From positions 1-64,000 of the forward strand of contig CANFMT010000008.1 of assembly GCA_947448415.1 (NCBI GenBank): DNA of 64,000 nt, read 5' to 3'. The notes under the pieces are model-generated. The model ran no database searches. It was not told the origin of the DNA and saw nothing but the letters and a program-made list of their open reading frames with translations. The position numbers were made by a program, and so were the translations under genes. Position 1 is the stretch's first letter; each line of letters opens with the position of its first letter. This document shows positions 9,860 to 20,278 of the stretch, one piece after another. The stretch is from Burkholderiaceae bacterium (GTDB lineage: Bacteria; Pseudomonadota; Gammaproteobacteria; Burkholderiales; Burkholderiaceae).

Positions 9860-12469
9860 CTAATTTCCAAGCGCTTTACCAATTACCTCCCTAACATCTG
9901 GAGAAAGTGTCTGGCATGCTGCTACACGCTCTAAGGCAGTCTTCATGGCGCCTTGATAAGGCTGGGCAAATAAACGCCAACGATCCAAGGCCCTCGCGAG
10001 ACGTGCTGCCACTTGCGGGTTAATTGGGTCTAGGGCCAAGACACTATCGGCCCAGAATTCATATCCACTTCCATCTGGCTGATGAAAGCTTGCTGGATTA
10101 GCGGCGCAGAAGGAGTGAATCACACTGCGTGCACGATTTGGGTTATTAAGTTTGAAAGCCGGATGCTCACGCAGTTTCTTCACCTCAATCAAGGTAGAAT
10201 CGAGTCCATCAATAGGCGGACGAGTCGACTGCAAACCAAACCATTTATCAATGACCAACGCATCATTAGCGAAGTGATTATAAAAATCAATTAGACATTC
10301 TTTTGACTCTTTGGCGCCATGGCTCACTAATGCAGCTAAGGCCCCATAGCGATCGGTCATATTGTCAGCAATGCGATATTGATTTACCGCCATTGGCGCC
10401 CAGATACTGGTATTGACTTCAAGCAACATATTAAGCGCCAAGTTCTTCAACGCACGCTTTCCCGAATCCACAGCATCAGACTTAAAGGGTCCTGGAGTTT
10501 GCATCTGTTGATACAAAGCAGCCCACTCTAATGCTAACTGCTTGCCAATTTCTTTTCGGAAAGCACGTCTTGCATTAAATATTTTTTGTGGGTCAACGCT
10601 AGCACACTGCTCATATAAATAAGATTCGGCTGGCAAGGTAAAGGCTAGATCCTTAAAGGCGGGGTCCGACTGAGGATCCATCAAGATATTGCGATAAGCC
10701 TCAATAAGTTGCGCGTCAGGCAAACGATTATTTAAGATCATCTGCATGGCTAGTTTCTGTCCTGACTCCCAGCGGTTAAATGGATCATCATCACTAGAAA
10801 ATAGCGTTAAGAGATCTGCTTCACTTTGCTCAAAATCCAAGTTAATTGGGGCCGAGAAATTACGATTAATCGAGAGCACCGGACGCTCTGCAACATTGTC
10901 GAAGGTCCAGGTTTGAGTTTCTTGCGTCAACTCCAATAGCTTCTCTGTTTGTTCGTTTGCTTTAGTCAGCAAACGGACCTTAAGCGGAATGTGAAAAGGT
11001 TTCTTCTCTGGCTGACCAGGGCTTGGGGCGCAACTTTGAGTTAAGGTCAGCTGATATTGTTTTTTAGCGGAATCGTAATGCTCTTGTACTTTGACACGCG
11101 GTGTGCCCGCCTGGCTATACCAATTCTTAAACTGACTGAGATCTTTGCCATTTGCATTGGCCATCGCAGCCAAGAAATCATCACAAGTGACCGCCTGCCC
11201 ATCGTGGCGTTTAAAATAGAGGTCCATACCCTTGCGGAAACCCTCTCTGCCCAATAGAGTCTGGTACATGCGAACGACTTCAGAACCCTTTTCATACACG
11301 GTAACGGTATAAAAGTTATTGATCTCTTGATATTCATCTGGACGAATCGGATGCGCCATAGGACCCGCATCCTCAGGGAACTGCATCTGACGCAATAGGC
11401 GTACATCTTCAATGCGTTTTACCGCCCTACCCGATTCACTACCCATTTGATCAGCAGAAAACTCTTGATCACGAAATACAGTTAACCCTTCTTTAAGGGA
11501 TAACTGGAACCAATCCTGGCAAGTCACGCGATTGCCGGTCCAGTTATGAAAGTACTCATGAGCTACAACACTCTCTATATTCGCAAAGTCACCATCTGTT
11601 GCCGTTTCAGGCTGGGCCAGGACAAACTTAGTATTGAATATATTTAGGCCCTTATTTTCCATAGCGCCCATATTGAAATCACCCACAGCAACAATCATGA
11701 AGCGCTCTAAATCTAACTCCAGCCCAAAGCGCTTTTCATCCCAATGAATCGATGCAATTAAAGAATCCATGGCATGGCGCGTTTTTTTCAAGTCGTGTGG
11801 CTCTACCCAGATCTGCAGTAACTTCTTGGCACCACTGCCAGTAGTAATAGTTTCCTCAATACACTCCAGCTTACCCGCCACCAAGGCAAATAAATAGGAT
11901 GGCTTAGGAAATGGGTCTTCCCATACTGCGCTATGCCAACCATTAGGAAGTTGCTCTGTGGCAATTAAGTTGCCATTAGATAGAAGCACTGGATACTGGT
12001 CTGCGCGAGCCTGCAAAGTCACCTTAAATCTTGCCATGACATCAGGGCGATCTAAAAAGTATGTGATCTTTCTAAAGCCCTCTGCCTCACATTGGGTAAA
12101 GAAATTTCCATTGGAGACATACAAACCCATTAAGGAAGTATTTTTTTCTGGAACGCAGATAGAAATAATTTCAACAATAAATTTTTCACTACCCTGATTT
12201 GGTAATGAATGAATCGTAAGCGTTTCTGGAGTCAATTCAAAATGGCGGTGGGCCTCACCGTTAATGCGTAAGCTCACAAACTCCAACTCATGCCCCACGA
12301 GAACCAATGGTGCATCTTCCTTAAAACCCTTTCCCGGCAATACCTCTAAGCGGCTTTTGATAATTGTGCGCGCAGGATCTAAGGCGATATCTAGATCAAC
12401 ATGATCAAAGGTATAAACCGGAGGTTGATATTGCAAACGTTTAAAGCTTTGAGGGAGGTCAGTTTTCAT
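9860..12469 (-). CDS. pepN: Aminopeptidase N
   Basis: GAMENKGLNIFN and HEYFHNWTGNRVTCQDWFQLSLKEG (HExxH-x18-E) of M1 family. Confidence 0.96.
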   Translation of the reverse strand: MKTDLPQSFKRLQYQPPVYTFDHVDLDIALDPARTIIKSRLEVLPGKGFKEDAPLVLVGHELEFVSLRINGEAHRHFELTPETLTIHSLPNQGSEKFIVEIISICVPEKNTSLMGLYVSNGNFFTQCEAEGFRKITYFLDRPDVMARFKVTLQARADQYPVLLSNGNLIATEQLPNGWHSAVWEDPFPKPSYLFALVAGKLECIEETITTGSGAKKLLQIWVEPHDLKKTRHAMDSLIASIHWDEKRFGLELDLERFMIVAVGDFNMGAMENKGLNIFNTKFVLAQPETATDGDFANIESVVAHEYFHNWTGNRVTCQDWFQLSLKEGLTVFRDQEFSADQMGSESGRAVKRIEDVRLLRQMQFPEDAGPMAHPIRPDEYQEINNFYTVTVYEKGSEVVRMYQTLLGREGFRKGMDLYFKRHDGQAVTCDDFLAAMANANGKDLSQFKNWYSQAGTPRVKVQEHYDSAKKQYQLTLTQSCAPSPGQPEKKPFHIPLKVRLLTKANEQTEKLLELTQETQTWTFDNVAERPVLSINRNFSAPINLDFEQSEADLLTLFSSDDDPFNRWESGQKLAMQMILNNRLPDAQLIEAYRNILMDPQSDPAFKDLAFTLPAESYLYEQCASVDPQKIFNARRAFRKEIGKQLALEWAALYQQMQTPGPFKSDAVDSGKRALKNLALNMLLEVNTSIWAPMAVNQYRIADNMTDRYGALAALVSHGAKESKECLIDFYNHFANDALVIDKWFGLQSTRPPIDGLDSTLIEVKKLREHPAFKLNNPNRARSVIHSFCAANPASFHQPDGSGYEFWADSVLALDPINPQVAARLARALDRWRLFAQPYQGAMKTALERVAACQTLSPDVREVIGKALGN

Positions 12470-12510
12470 AGGTTTATTTTAATTCCGGATCAATAGATCG
12501 CCCAGGCTGC

Positions 12511-13086
12511 TTAGCCCCATATTAGAGTTGCTATACCAATAGCAATAAAGGTGACTGCTGCAACAGCATGTACCCACTTGATTGGCATTCGTTTAGTAAA
12601 TTTTTGACCAATCCAGACGGCAGGTGCGTTGGCCAACATCATCCCCAAAGTGGTGCCTACAGTGACCGAAAACACATCTTCATAACGAGCACCCAATGCA
12701 ATCGTTGCAATTTGAGTCTTATCGCCCATCTCAGCCAAAAAGAAGAGTCCTACTGTCAATAGAAAAACCTGTAATGCGCGATCGGCTACTTTTGACCCAG
12801 CGGCATCGTCGATATGGTCAGGCACTAAAAGCCACAAACCGATGCCCAAAAAGCTCAAACCCAATATCCACCGCATGACATCTGGCGAGACCAAGCTTGT
12901 TAACCAATGGCCCAATAAAGCCGCGCATGCGTGATTAGCGATAGTGGCAATGAAGATACCCACAATGATGGCTACGGACTGCTTGGGATAACGCGCAGCC
13001 AGCATCAGCGATAAGAGTTGGGTTTTATCACCCATCTCAGCTAAAGCGACTACACCGGCAGAAAGAAATAATACTGAAAAGTCCAT
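12511..13086 (-). CDS. TMEM165/GDT1 (UPF0016) family membrane protein
   Basis: Duplicated E-M-G-D-K-T-Q motif (AEMGDKTQLLSL and AEMGDKTQIATI). Confidence 0.92.
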   Translation of the reverse strand: MDFSVLFLSAGVVALAEMGDKTQLLSLMLAARYPKQSVAIIVGIFIATIANHACAALLGHWLTSLVSPDVMRWILGLSFLGIGLWLLVPDHIDDAAGSKVADRALQVFLLTVGLFFLAEMGDKTQIATIALGARYEDVFSVTVGTTLGMMLANAPAVWIGQKFTKRMPIKWVHAVAAVTFIAIGIATLIWG

Positions 13087-13111
13087 ATATTCATTTAAAT
13101 AAGGTTGGCCA

Positions 13112-13148
13112 AATAAAAGGGCTAGGGGTAGTTTAGACCCTCTAGCCC
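13112..13148 (-). terminator. Rho-independent terminator downstream of ald
   Basis: On minus strand GGGCTAGAGGGTCTAAACTACCCCTAGCCC followed by TTTTATTT. Confidence 0.85.
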
Positions 13149-13190
13149 AGCACCTCTATAAATGGACTTTTGCGTTTTACATGAAATCCC

Positions 13191-14309
13191 TTACGCTACT
13201 AACAACTCCTCAGCCAAAACGAAGTCTAATCTTTGCGCCTGTGCCACTGGCTCAGAGGTCAGGACCCCTTTATGAATGCTCAGCCCATTACGCAGATGGT
13301 GATCAACCGAGAGCGCACTCATAACCCCTCGATTTGCCAAGGCCTCCACAAATGGAAATGTGGCATTAGTAAGTGCAAAGGTAGAGGTTCTCGCTACAGC
13401 TCCCGGCATATTGGCAACGCAGTAGTGAACCACTCCATCGACTAGGAAAGTTGGATCGGCATGGGTTGTAGGTCTTGAGGTTTCAAAACATCCACCTTGA
13501 TCTATTGCAACATCCACTACCACCGAGCCTGGCTTCATTTTTCTTACCATGTCCCGTGTCACCAATCTAGGAGCGGTGCCACCTGGTAATAACACCGCGC
13601 CAATCACAACATCTGCTTCACTCACTTCTTGCTCAATTAACAGGCTATCTGAATAAAAAGTTCGCACCCGATTTCCATAGAGCATGTCAATTTGGCGCAA
13701 GCGATCAATATCCTTATCGAAGATGCAAATATCGGCACCCATTCCGACAGCCATTTGCAAGGCGTTACGTCCAACTACTCCGCCACCTAAAATCACAATC
13801 TTGGCAGGCGCTACGCCTGGAACGCCTGCCATTAATACTCCTTGACCACCATGAGTTTTCTCTAAATGTGAAGCGGCTGCTTGAATAGCCATGCGACCAG
13901 CTACCTCACTCATCGGGGCTAATAACGGCAACGCGCCATTTACGGCAGTTACTGTCTCGTAAGCAATACAAGTCGCCCCTGATTGCATTAAGGCTTTAGT
14001 CTGCGCGGGATCAGGCGCTAAATGTAAATAGGTAAACAGAATTTGATCCTGTCTTAGCATGGCACATTCTTGAGCCTGAGGCTCCTTTACCTTCACAATC
14101 ATTTCTGATTTTTGAAAAACCTCTGCAGCACTATTAATGAGAGTTGCCCCAGCCATTCGGTAAGACTCATCGGTCAACCCAATTTGCTCCCCCGCTCCAC
14201 GTTGCACTAGAACAGAGTGGCCTTGTCTACATAAGCCGCTAACATTACCAGGGGTCAAGCCAACTCGAAACTCATTATTTTTTACTTCTTGAGGTACGCC
14301 AATAATCAT
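13191..14309 (-). CDS. ald: Alanine dehydrogenase
   Basis: MIIGVPQEVKNNEFRVGLTP N-terminus; ILGGGVVGRNALQMAVGMGA nucleotide-binding motif. Confidence 0.95.
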   Translation of the reverse strand: MIIGVPQEVKNNEFRVGLTPGNVSGLCRQGHSVLVQRGAGEQIGLTDESYRMAGATLINSAAEVFQKSEMIVKVKEPQAQECAMLRQDQILFTYLHLAPDPAQTKALMQSGATCIAYETVTAVNGALPLLAPMSEVAGRMAIQAAASHLEKTHGGQGVLMAGVPGVAPAKIVILGGGVVGRNALQMAVGMGADICIFDKDIDRLRQIDMLYGNRVRTFYSDSLLIEQEVSEADVVIGAVLLPGGTAPRLVTRDMVRKMKPGSVVVDVAIDQGGCFETSRPTTHADPTFLVDGVVHYCVANMPGAVARTSTFALTNATFPFVEALANRGVMSALSVDHHLRNGLSIHKGVLTSEPVAQAQRLDFVLAEELLVA

Positions 14310-14318
14310 GAATATCTC

Positions 14319-15701
14319 CTATTTAAATTTACGACTCGTTTTTGTTTTGCGATGTAAGCCCACGATATAAAACATCAATAGATACACGCCCATTAAGCAC
14401 GGACCCAATATCAATGCAATCCGCGCATCTTCATGAAAGCCCATCAGCACAATGACTAAGAAAATAAATGCCAGAGCAAACCATGAAGAGTAAGGCCACC
14501 AAAGGGAGCGATAGGCCAATGCGTCCACTTGCTCTTTAGTTAATGAGCGACGGAACTGAATTTGAGTAAATAGAATCGCTATCCAGACCATTAAGCCAAT
14601 AAAAGTGACTGCAGCCATCATGTACTGAAAGGCCTTATCTGGAACAAAATAGTTCAGCACTACACCGGTCATGCAGATGACGACCGTACTCATTACCGCC
14701 CGATGTGGAACACCATACTTTGAGAGCTTTGCAAAAGGTGCCGGGGCATACCCGTCAGATGACAGGGAGTACAACAAACGACCGCCACTAAAAATTCCCG
14801 CATTACAGGAAGACAAAGCTGCTGTAATTACGACAAAGTTAATTAATCCAGCTGCCTCCCTTAGGCCAATGCGTTCAAACATCACTACAAATGGACTTCC
14901 TTGCTGGCCAACTTGATTCCAAGGGAAGATTGCCAAAATTACAAGGACTGCTCCCATGTAAAAAATGAGGATGCGCCATGCTAAAGAATCAATTGCCATT
15001 GGAATAGTTTTTTGCGGATTCTCTGCCTCACCTGCAGATAGGCCAATCATCTCAATGCCCACATAGGCAAACAAGACCATCTGCAAGGAAAGCAACATTC
15101 CACTAATACCATTTGGAAAGAAGCCGCCGTGTTGCCACAAATTACTCAATCCGATTGGTTGCCAGTCATTGGTAAACCCAAAGAGAATCACTGAACCACC
15201 CAGCGCAATCATTGCCACAATAGCTACCACCTTGATTAAGGCAAACCAAAACTCAAACTCACCAAAAACTTTGACAGCTATCAAGTTAATTAAACCCATC
15301 ATCAATATTGATGACAAGGCCCAAATCCATTGTGGAGTTTCAGGAAACCAAATTCCCATATAAATGCCAACGGCAGTAACCTCTGCGATCCCAACAACAA
15401 CCCAGTAGGTCCAATACCCCCAACCCACCATGTAGCCCGCCAAGGGTCCCACATAGTTATTGGCATATGCAGCAAAAGAGCCTGCTACAGGTTCATGCAC
15501 CGCCATTTCACCAAGAACCCTGAGCACGATGAAAGCAACTATTCCCGCCAATAAATAACCCAAGAGAATTGATGGGCCCGCAATTTGAATTGCAGTTGCT
15601 GACCCTAAAAATAATCCAACTCCAATCGTTGAGCCCAAGGCCATCAAACGAATATGTCTTGCTTTGAGATGGCGTTTTAAGCCAGTTTGTTCAGTCTGCA
15701 A
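14319..15701 (-). CDS. APC family amino acid permease
   Basis: 12-TM protein with RHIRLMALGSTIGVGLFLGS motif; start revised from 15740 to a TTG at 15701 preceded by AAAGGAGGT. Confidence 0.9.
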   Translation of the reverse strand: MQTEQTGLKRHLKARHIRLMALGSTIGVGLFLGSATAIQIAGPSILLGYLLAGIVAFIVLRVLGEMAVHEPVAGSFAAYANNYVGPLAGYMVGWGYWTYWVVVGIAEVTAVGIYMGIWFPETPQWIWALSSILMMGLINLIAVKVFGEFEFWFALIKVVAIVAMIALGGSVILFGFTNDWQPIGLSNLWQHGGFFPNGISGMLLSLQMVLFAYVGIEMIGLSAGEAENPQKTIPMAIDSLAWRILIFYMGAVLVILAIFPWNQVGQQGSPFVVMFERIGLREAAGLINFVVITAALSSCNAGIFSGGRLLYSLSSDGYAPAPFAKLSKYGVPHRAVMSTVVICMTGVVLNYFVPDKAFQYMMAAVTFIGLMVWIAILFTQIQFRRSLTKEQVDALAYRSLWWPYSSWFALAFIFLVIVLMGFHEDARIALILGPCLMGVYLLMFYIVGLHRKTKTSRKFK

Positions 15702-15968
15702 AAGAGACCTCCTTTCGAATTGTCGTTGGCGATTTACCAACGATGCAAAGTCTAGGGAGGACTTGAAGAATGCACTAGAGGATAAAAATACTTAAAGTGA
15801 TTAAATGACTAAAAGTAAATTGCTTAAATACAGTGGACCCCATTAAGGTCCCATAGATTAAGAGAATACTTTTACAGGATTTATTTTTGACCGCAAAAGA
15901 ATCAGTAATTTCCTACAGGGATTCCCCTTAAGGAATAGCAATGAATTTGATTATTTTTCGCCTTGTGA

Positions 15969-16733
15969 TTATTTGGCAGCGATCAGATTTAGGATTTCTG
16001 CTGCTGCAGCTAAACCACAGGCTGCCGTCACCATGACAGTAGAGCCATAGCCCGAGCAGGCTAAGCCACCACTAGCTGCGCCAGCTCTTGGCTCATGAGA
16101 GTAAATAGCGCGAATGCCAATTTTCTTTTTAAGGTTTCTTGAAAAACCATGATCCTGCCTGAGGCCTTGCCTTACCTTGGCAAGCAAAGCATCTTGCTCA
16201 GTTCTTGAAAGATCATCGCAACGGACGGAGGTCGGGTCAGACTTGCCGCCCGCTGCGCCACACATGACTAGTGCACGATTGTTTGCTACAGCCCATACTG
16301 ATAACGCTATCTTGGTTTGTACAGAGTCTGTTGCATCCAATACGAAGGCATTACTTGGGATAAGAACATCTAAATTCTCTGGCTCCAAAAAGGTATCACA
16401 AGGGGTGAGCTGAATTCCGGGGTTAATTTGACGAATGCGATCAGTCATTGCCTCTACCTTTGCTTTGCCGTACTGACCCTCTAAAGCATGCAACTGTCGA
16501 TTGGTATTGCTTTCAGCGATATGATCAAAATCTACCAAGACCAAATGGCCAATGCCAGTTCGCGCCAAGGCCTCTGCAGCCCATGAGCCAACACCGCCTA
16601 GACCTGCAACCACCACCGTTGCATTCTGAAAACGTTCACGTAGCTCTGGACCATAGAGTCTAGAAACGCCACCAAAACGACGCTCTTCTAAGCTTTCTTC
16701 AATCTTGTCTTCTGTCATTGAAATACCCATCAA
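15969..16733 (-). CDS. tcdA: tRNA threonylcarbamoyladenosine dehydratase (ThiF/TcdA family)
   Basis: VVVAGLGGVGSWAAEALARTGIG E1-like fold; DATDSVQTK. Start uncertain: ORF track begins at TTG, ATG codons at 16730 and 16718. Confidence 0.9.
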   Translation of the reverse strand: MMGISMTEDKIEESLEERRFGGVSRLYGPELRERFQNATVVVAGLGGVGSWAAEALARTGIGHLVLVDFDHIAESNTNRQLHALEGQYGKAKVEAMTDRIRQINPGIQLTPCDTFLEPENLDVLIPSNAFVLDATDSVQTKIALSVWAVANNRALVMCGAAGGKSDPTSVRCDDLSRTEQDALLAKVRQGLRQDHGFSRNLKKKIGIRAIYSHEPRAGAASGGLACSGYGSTVMVTAACGLAAAAEILNLIAAK

Positions 16734-17572
16734 ACCACAGGCCTGTAGAGACCAACCGCATTATTCCATAGAGTTTTTTGTGCGTTGATTGGCCCTAAAA
16801 CATTTCTAATAAGTGCAATATCCTCTGCCTCAAAGGGGCGCTTTGCACGAGTGGAGGGAAGGTCAGTTCCAAACATAAGAGCATTAGAATTACGTGCAGC
16901 AATCAATTCAAGGGCCTTTGGGACATTCATGCTTACCCTACCAAATCCAGTGACCTTGATTTTGGCACCTGCATCTACTAAATCGAGAATCACTGGGAGA
17001 CCTTGTTCAGTCATTCCCATATGATCAATCACTATTTGAGGGAGCTTGGATAGTTTTGCAACGTGGGGCTTTAATGCAGCAGAATCAGCATAAATCTCCG
17101 CATGCCACTTGCCCACAGCATGGGCTCTAGTTGCTAAAGCAACAATGTCATCCACCGAATCAATGCGCCCACGATAAATGTTAAATCGTAGTCCACGAAC
17201 TCCAATCGTCGCTAGGCTTGCAATCTCAGCATCTGGCACATCTTGTGGGACCTGCGTAATACCAACCCAACGAGGCCCAAGCTGCGGCAATAGCGCACGA
17301 AGATACGATTGGTCATATCCGTGAAACGATCCAGACACGATCGCGCCCGCAGTGATCCCAAGGGGTATCGTTTGTTGACGATATTCCTCTAAGGTAAATG
17401 ATGGTGGCGTATAACCTTGATTAGCAACTATTGGGTAGCGCTTATCAATGATGTGACAATGCGCATCAAAAATCTGAGAGTTTTGAGTCCGGGTAGCGCA
17501 ACCAGCAATCGTGAGGCCAGCAAAAGCGCCCGCGCCTAAAAGCAACCTTCGACGATCAATGTTGGGAGTCAT
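16730..17572 (-). CDS. Metal-dependent hydrolase, amidohydrolase 2 / PDC-hydrolase-like, with twin-arginine-like or lipoprotein-like leader
   Basis: FDAHCHIIDKRYP and GTDLPS motifs; N-terminus DRRRLLLGAGAFAGLTIAGCA. Confidence 0.82.
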   Translation of the reverse strand: MTPNIDRRRLLLGAGAFAGLTIAGCATRTQNSQIFDAHCHIIDKRYPIVANQGYTPPSFTLEEYRQQTIPLGITAGAIVSGSFHGYDQSYLRALLPQLGPRWVGITQVPQDVPDAEIASLATIGVRGLRFNIYRGRIDSVDDIVALATRAHAVGKWHAEIYADSAALKPHVAKLSKLPQIVIDHMGMTEQGLPVILDLVDAGAKIKVTGFGRVSMNVPKALELIAARNSNALMFGTDLPSTRAKRPFEAEDIALIRNVLGPINAQKTLWNNAVGLYRPVV

Positions 17573-17603
17573 ATTTTTCCTCTGGTGATTTGCTGCATAT
17601 TAT

Positions 17604-18464
17604 TTAACGAATAAGCTCAAGAATGTACTCTGCCACTATTTCAGGTGCCTCAAGCGGAGTAAAGTGACGCGTTTGCGGAATGACTCTTAGCTTTGCATTA
17701 GGAATACGCAATGCAATATCTTCGGCCATACTCAATGGGGTTGCATAATCTTCCTCACCCACAATAACCATAGTAGGGCCTGAATAATTTTTTATAATTT
17801 CTCGCTCATCCGCAAGACCAAGCATATGACAACTTTTGACGTAATTTGATATCTGATTTGAAGTAAAGATTTTGAGGCAGTCTTCAACAAATTGTGTTTG
17901 CTCATCGATAAATCCAGGGCTAAACCAACGCGGCCTCTGGAATTCAATTAAAGCCTGCATCCCGCCTTCTACAGCTGTTTGAGCGCGTTTCTCCCAGTTT
18001 TTTGGCGCGTCTAAGCCATACCAAATACTGGCATCAATTACTGTGATGCTAGCTGCTTGGAACGGAAAATGTCCTGCAAATGAAAGTGCTATAGTACCTC
18101 CCATTGAACAACCGACAATATGTGCGCTGGATACCTCCATTTGCTCTAGGACACTCAACAGATCTTCTGCAAATTGTTTGGTAGAAAATTCAGCAGCAGC
18201 AGTTCCAGATTTTCCATGGCCACGGCAATCCAATGCATAGATACCCCCAGAAAAAGATGGGGCAGCGCACTCAATTGCCTTTGCCACACCTTGCCACATA
18301 TCTCCATCTAAAGCTAAAGCGTGCACAAACAATATCGGCGGAACATCTTTTGCTTTGGCCTCTTTGAATACGCGAATATTTAAAAGACATGCATCCTTTG
18401 CCTCTGCCCGAACTTCAATAGCTGGCTGAATTGGCGCGTATCGACGAATACCTTTCAATGTCAT
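17604..18464 (-). CDS. Alpha/beta hydrolase (3-oxoadipate enol-lactonase-like)
   Basis: VGCSMGGTIAL nucleophile elbow; start set to 18464 because ATGA overlaps the upstream stop codon. Confidence 0.85.
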   Translation of the reverse strand: MTLKGIRRYAPIQPAIEVRAEAKDACLLNIRVFKEAKAKDVPPILFVHALALDGDMWQGVAKAIECAAPSFSGGIYALDCRGHGKSGTAAAEFSTKQFAEDLLSVLEQMEVSSAHIVGCSMGGTIALSFAGHFPFQAASITVIDASIWYGLDAPKNWEKRAQTAVEGGMQALIEFQRPRWFSPGFIDEQTQFVEDCLKIFTSNQISNYVKSCHMLGLADEREIIKNYSGPTMVIVGEEDYATPLSMAEDIALRIPNAKLRVIPQTRHFTPLEAPEIVAEYILELIR

Positions 18465-19441
18465 TCTGCTTGAGCCCCTGCTTTTGCAACAAGAGCACGC
18501 CAAAAGGCCAAATCTTTCACTAACTTGGCATCGAGCTCGGAAGGAGTGCTAATGGACGGAACAAAGCCTCCTTCTATCAATTTAGCCTGCAAGCTAGGCT
18601 CTGCCATTACTTTGCGAAGATCAGCAGAAATTTTTTCTCTGATTGCATCAGGCGTTCCTTTTGGCGCCATAAAACCAAACCAGGTATCCACCTCAAACCC
18701 TGGAATAGTTTCAGAAACTGTTGGTACGTTAGGCAAGTTTTTAACTCGCGCCTTGGAGGAAACTGCTACCGCCTGAATACGGCCACTCTTAATGAGTACG
18801 ATACAAGCAGGCAAACCTGTAGATACAAGCTGTATTTGGCCGCCCATTAGATCGGTTAGCGCTGGAGTACCACCTTTGTAAGGAACATGACTTAGCTGTG
18901 TTGCGCCCTGACGCTTCATGAGCTCAGCAGTAAGGTGGCCAGGTGATCCATTTCCAGCTGTGCCATAGTTCAGTTGCTGCTTTGAGTTCAACACCTCTTT
19001 CATGGTGTTCGGCCCATAAGCTGGATTACTTACCAAAACTTGTGGCGTTGTCGCAACCAGTGCAATTCCAGATATGTCCTTAATGGCATCAAAAGGTGGT
19101 TTTTGATACAGCAAGGGATTTGCTAAAACGCCATCACCCCAAAAGAGCAAGGTATAGCCATCAGCAGGCGAAGCAATAACTGCTTGCGCTCCTATATTGC
19201 CTCCTGCCCCAGCGCGATTATCAATCAGTACTGATTGACCCCATAATGCTGAAAGCTTAGTAGCCAGGTCTCGAGCAATAATGTCAAAACTTCCGCCCGG
19301 AGCAAAGGGAACAATAATTTTGACGGGTCTATCAGGATAGTTCGTCTGTGCACTAACGTAGTTACCCCATAGGCCAATTAGGGTAATGAAGGTTGTGATG
19401 ATTAATTTTTTCATATCTGCTCCCTTTTTATCTTTTGCCAT
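18461..19441 (-). CDS. Bug family tripartite tricarboxylate transporter substrate-binding protein
   Basis: YPDRPVKIIVPFAPGGSFDIIAR, DNRAGAGGNIGAQ, GFMAPKGTP motifs. Confidence 0.93.
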   Translation of the reverse strand: MAKDKKGADMKKLIITTFITLIGLWGNYVSAQTNYPDRPVKIIVPFAPGGSFDIIARDLATKLSALWGQSVLIDNRAGAGGNIGAQAVIASPADGYTLLFWGDGVLANPLLYQKPPFDAIKDISGIALVATTPQVLVSNPAYGPNTMKEVLNSKQQLNYGTAGNGSPGHLTAELMKRQGATQLSHVPYKGGTPALTDLMGGQIQLVSTGLPACIVLIKSGRIQAVAVSSKARVKNLPNVPTVSETIPGFEVDTWFGFMAPKGTPDAIREKISADLRKVMAEPSLQAKLIEGGFVPSISTPSELDAKLVKDLAFWRALVAKAGAQAE

Positions 19442-19637
19442 ACTGGCACAGATTTCTCATTCTTTTTAACTGGGCTCTTGTTGGCCTTGGTTGTATTATT
19501 AACTTAGAAGCTTTGAGTAATTAGCTTGCTTTTTTTGGCATCAAATAAGTCATAAAGTAAGCAATCCATTAGGATTAATACGCCTTAAATAAATGATTTA
19601 CATAGACTTTACAACCATTCACCTGAATAGCGAATAA

Positions 19638-20273
19638 ATGGACTCTATTGCACAACTTCGCAAAAACTATACCTTTGGCCAACTCTCCGAAACAGAGGTT
19701 CCGCAGCAACCAATGCCACTTTTTCAGCTTTGGTTTGACCAAGCTGTTAAAGCAGAGTGTCCAGAACCCAATTCCATGACTTTGGCAACCGCCGATCAAG
19801 CTGGAAATCCATCGGCTCGTATTGTCTTATTAAAAGGTGCTGACGAGAACGGTTTTACGTTCTTTACTAATTATGAAAGCCAAAAAGGTCGAGAATTAGC
19901 GGCTCGCCCACAGGCCGCCCTGCTCTTTCATTGGCATGAATTAGAGCGACAGGTACGTATTCAGGGAATTGTGGAGCGTGTTAGCGCAGCTGAAAGCGAT
20001 GAATATTTTCACTCACGCCCACCTGCCTCAAGAATTGGCGCCTGGGCCTCTCCACAAAGTGCCACAATACCGAATCGTGAATTCTTAGAGGATGCTGAAA
20101 AGCGCTTTAAGGCTGAATTTGGCGAAAACCCTCCGAGGCCTGAGCATTGGGGTGGGTATCGCTTACGCCCTACTGAGATTGAATTCTGGCAAGGGCGCCC
20201 TTCTAGATTGCATGATCGCATTCACTACAAACTAAACGAAAGCAATTGGCACATTAACCGCCTTGCCCCATAA
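19638..20273 (+). CDS. pdxH: Pyridoxamine 5'-phosphate oxidase
   Basis: [23 protein letters not shown] and [24 protein letters not shown] motifs. Confidence 0.96.
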   Translation: MDSIAQLRKNYTFGQLSETEVPQQPMPLFQLWFDQAVKAECPEPNSMTLATADQAGNPSARIVLLKGADENGFTFFTNYESQKGRELAARPQAALLFHWHELERQVRIQGIVERVSAAESDEYFHSRPPASRIGAWASPQSATIPNREFLEDAEKRFKAEFGENPPRPEHWGGYRLRPTEIEFWQGRPSRLHDRIHYKLNESNWHINRLAP

Positions 20274-20278
20274 ATACA

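Noticed and set aside
12487-13190. yybP-ykoY manganese riboswitch upstream of the TMEM165/GDT1 gene
   Set aside because: Only ~100 nt between ald and this gene, mostly occupied by a standard terminator hairpin; the conserved yybP-ykoY loops were not recognised.
15741-15968. Riboswitch (e.g. glycine) or leader element before the permease/ald operon
   Set aside because: Small hairpins exist (GGACC/GGTCC near 15835) but no conserved aptamer motif could be identified by eye.
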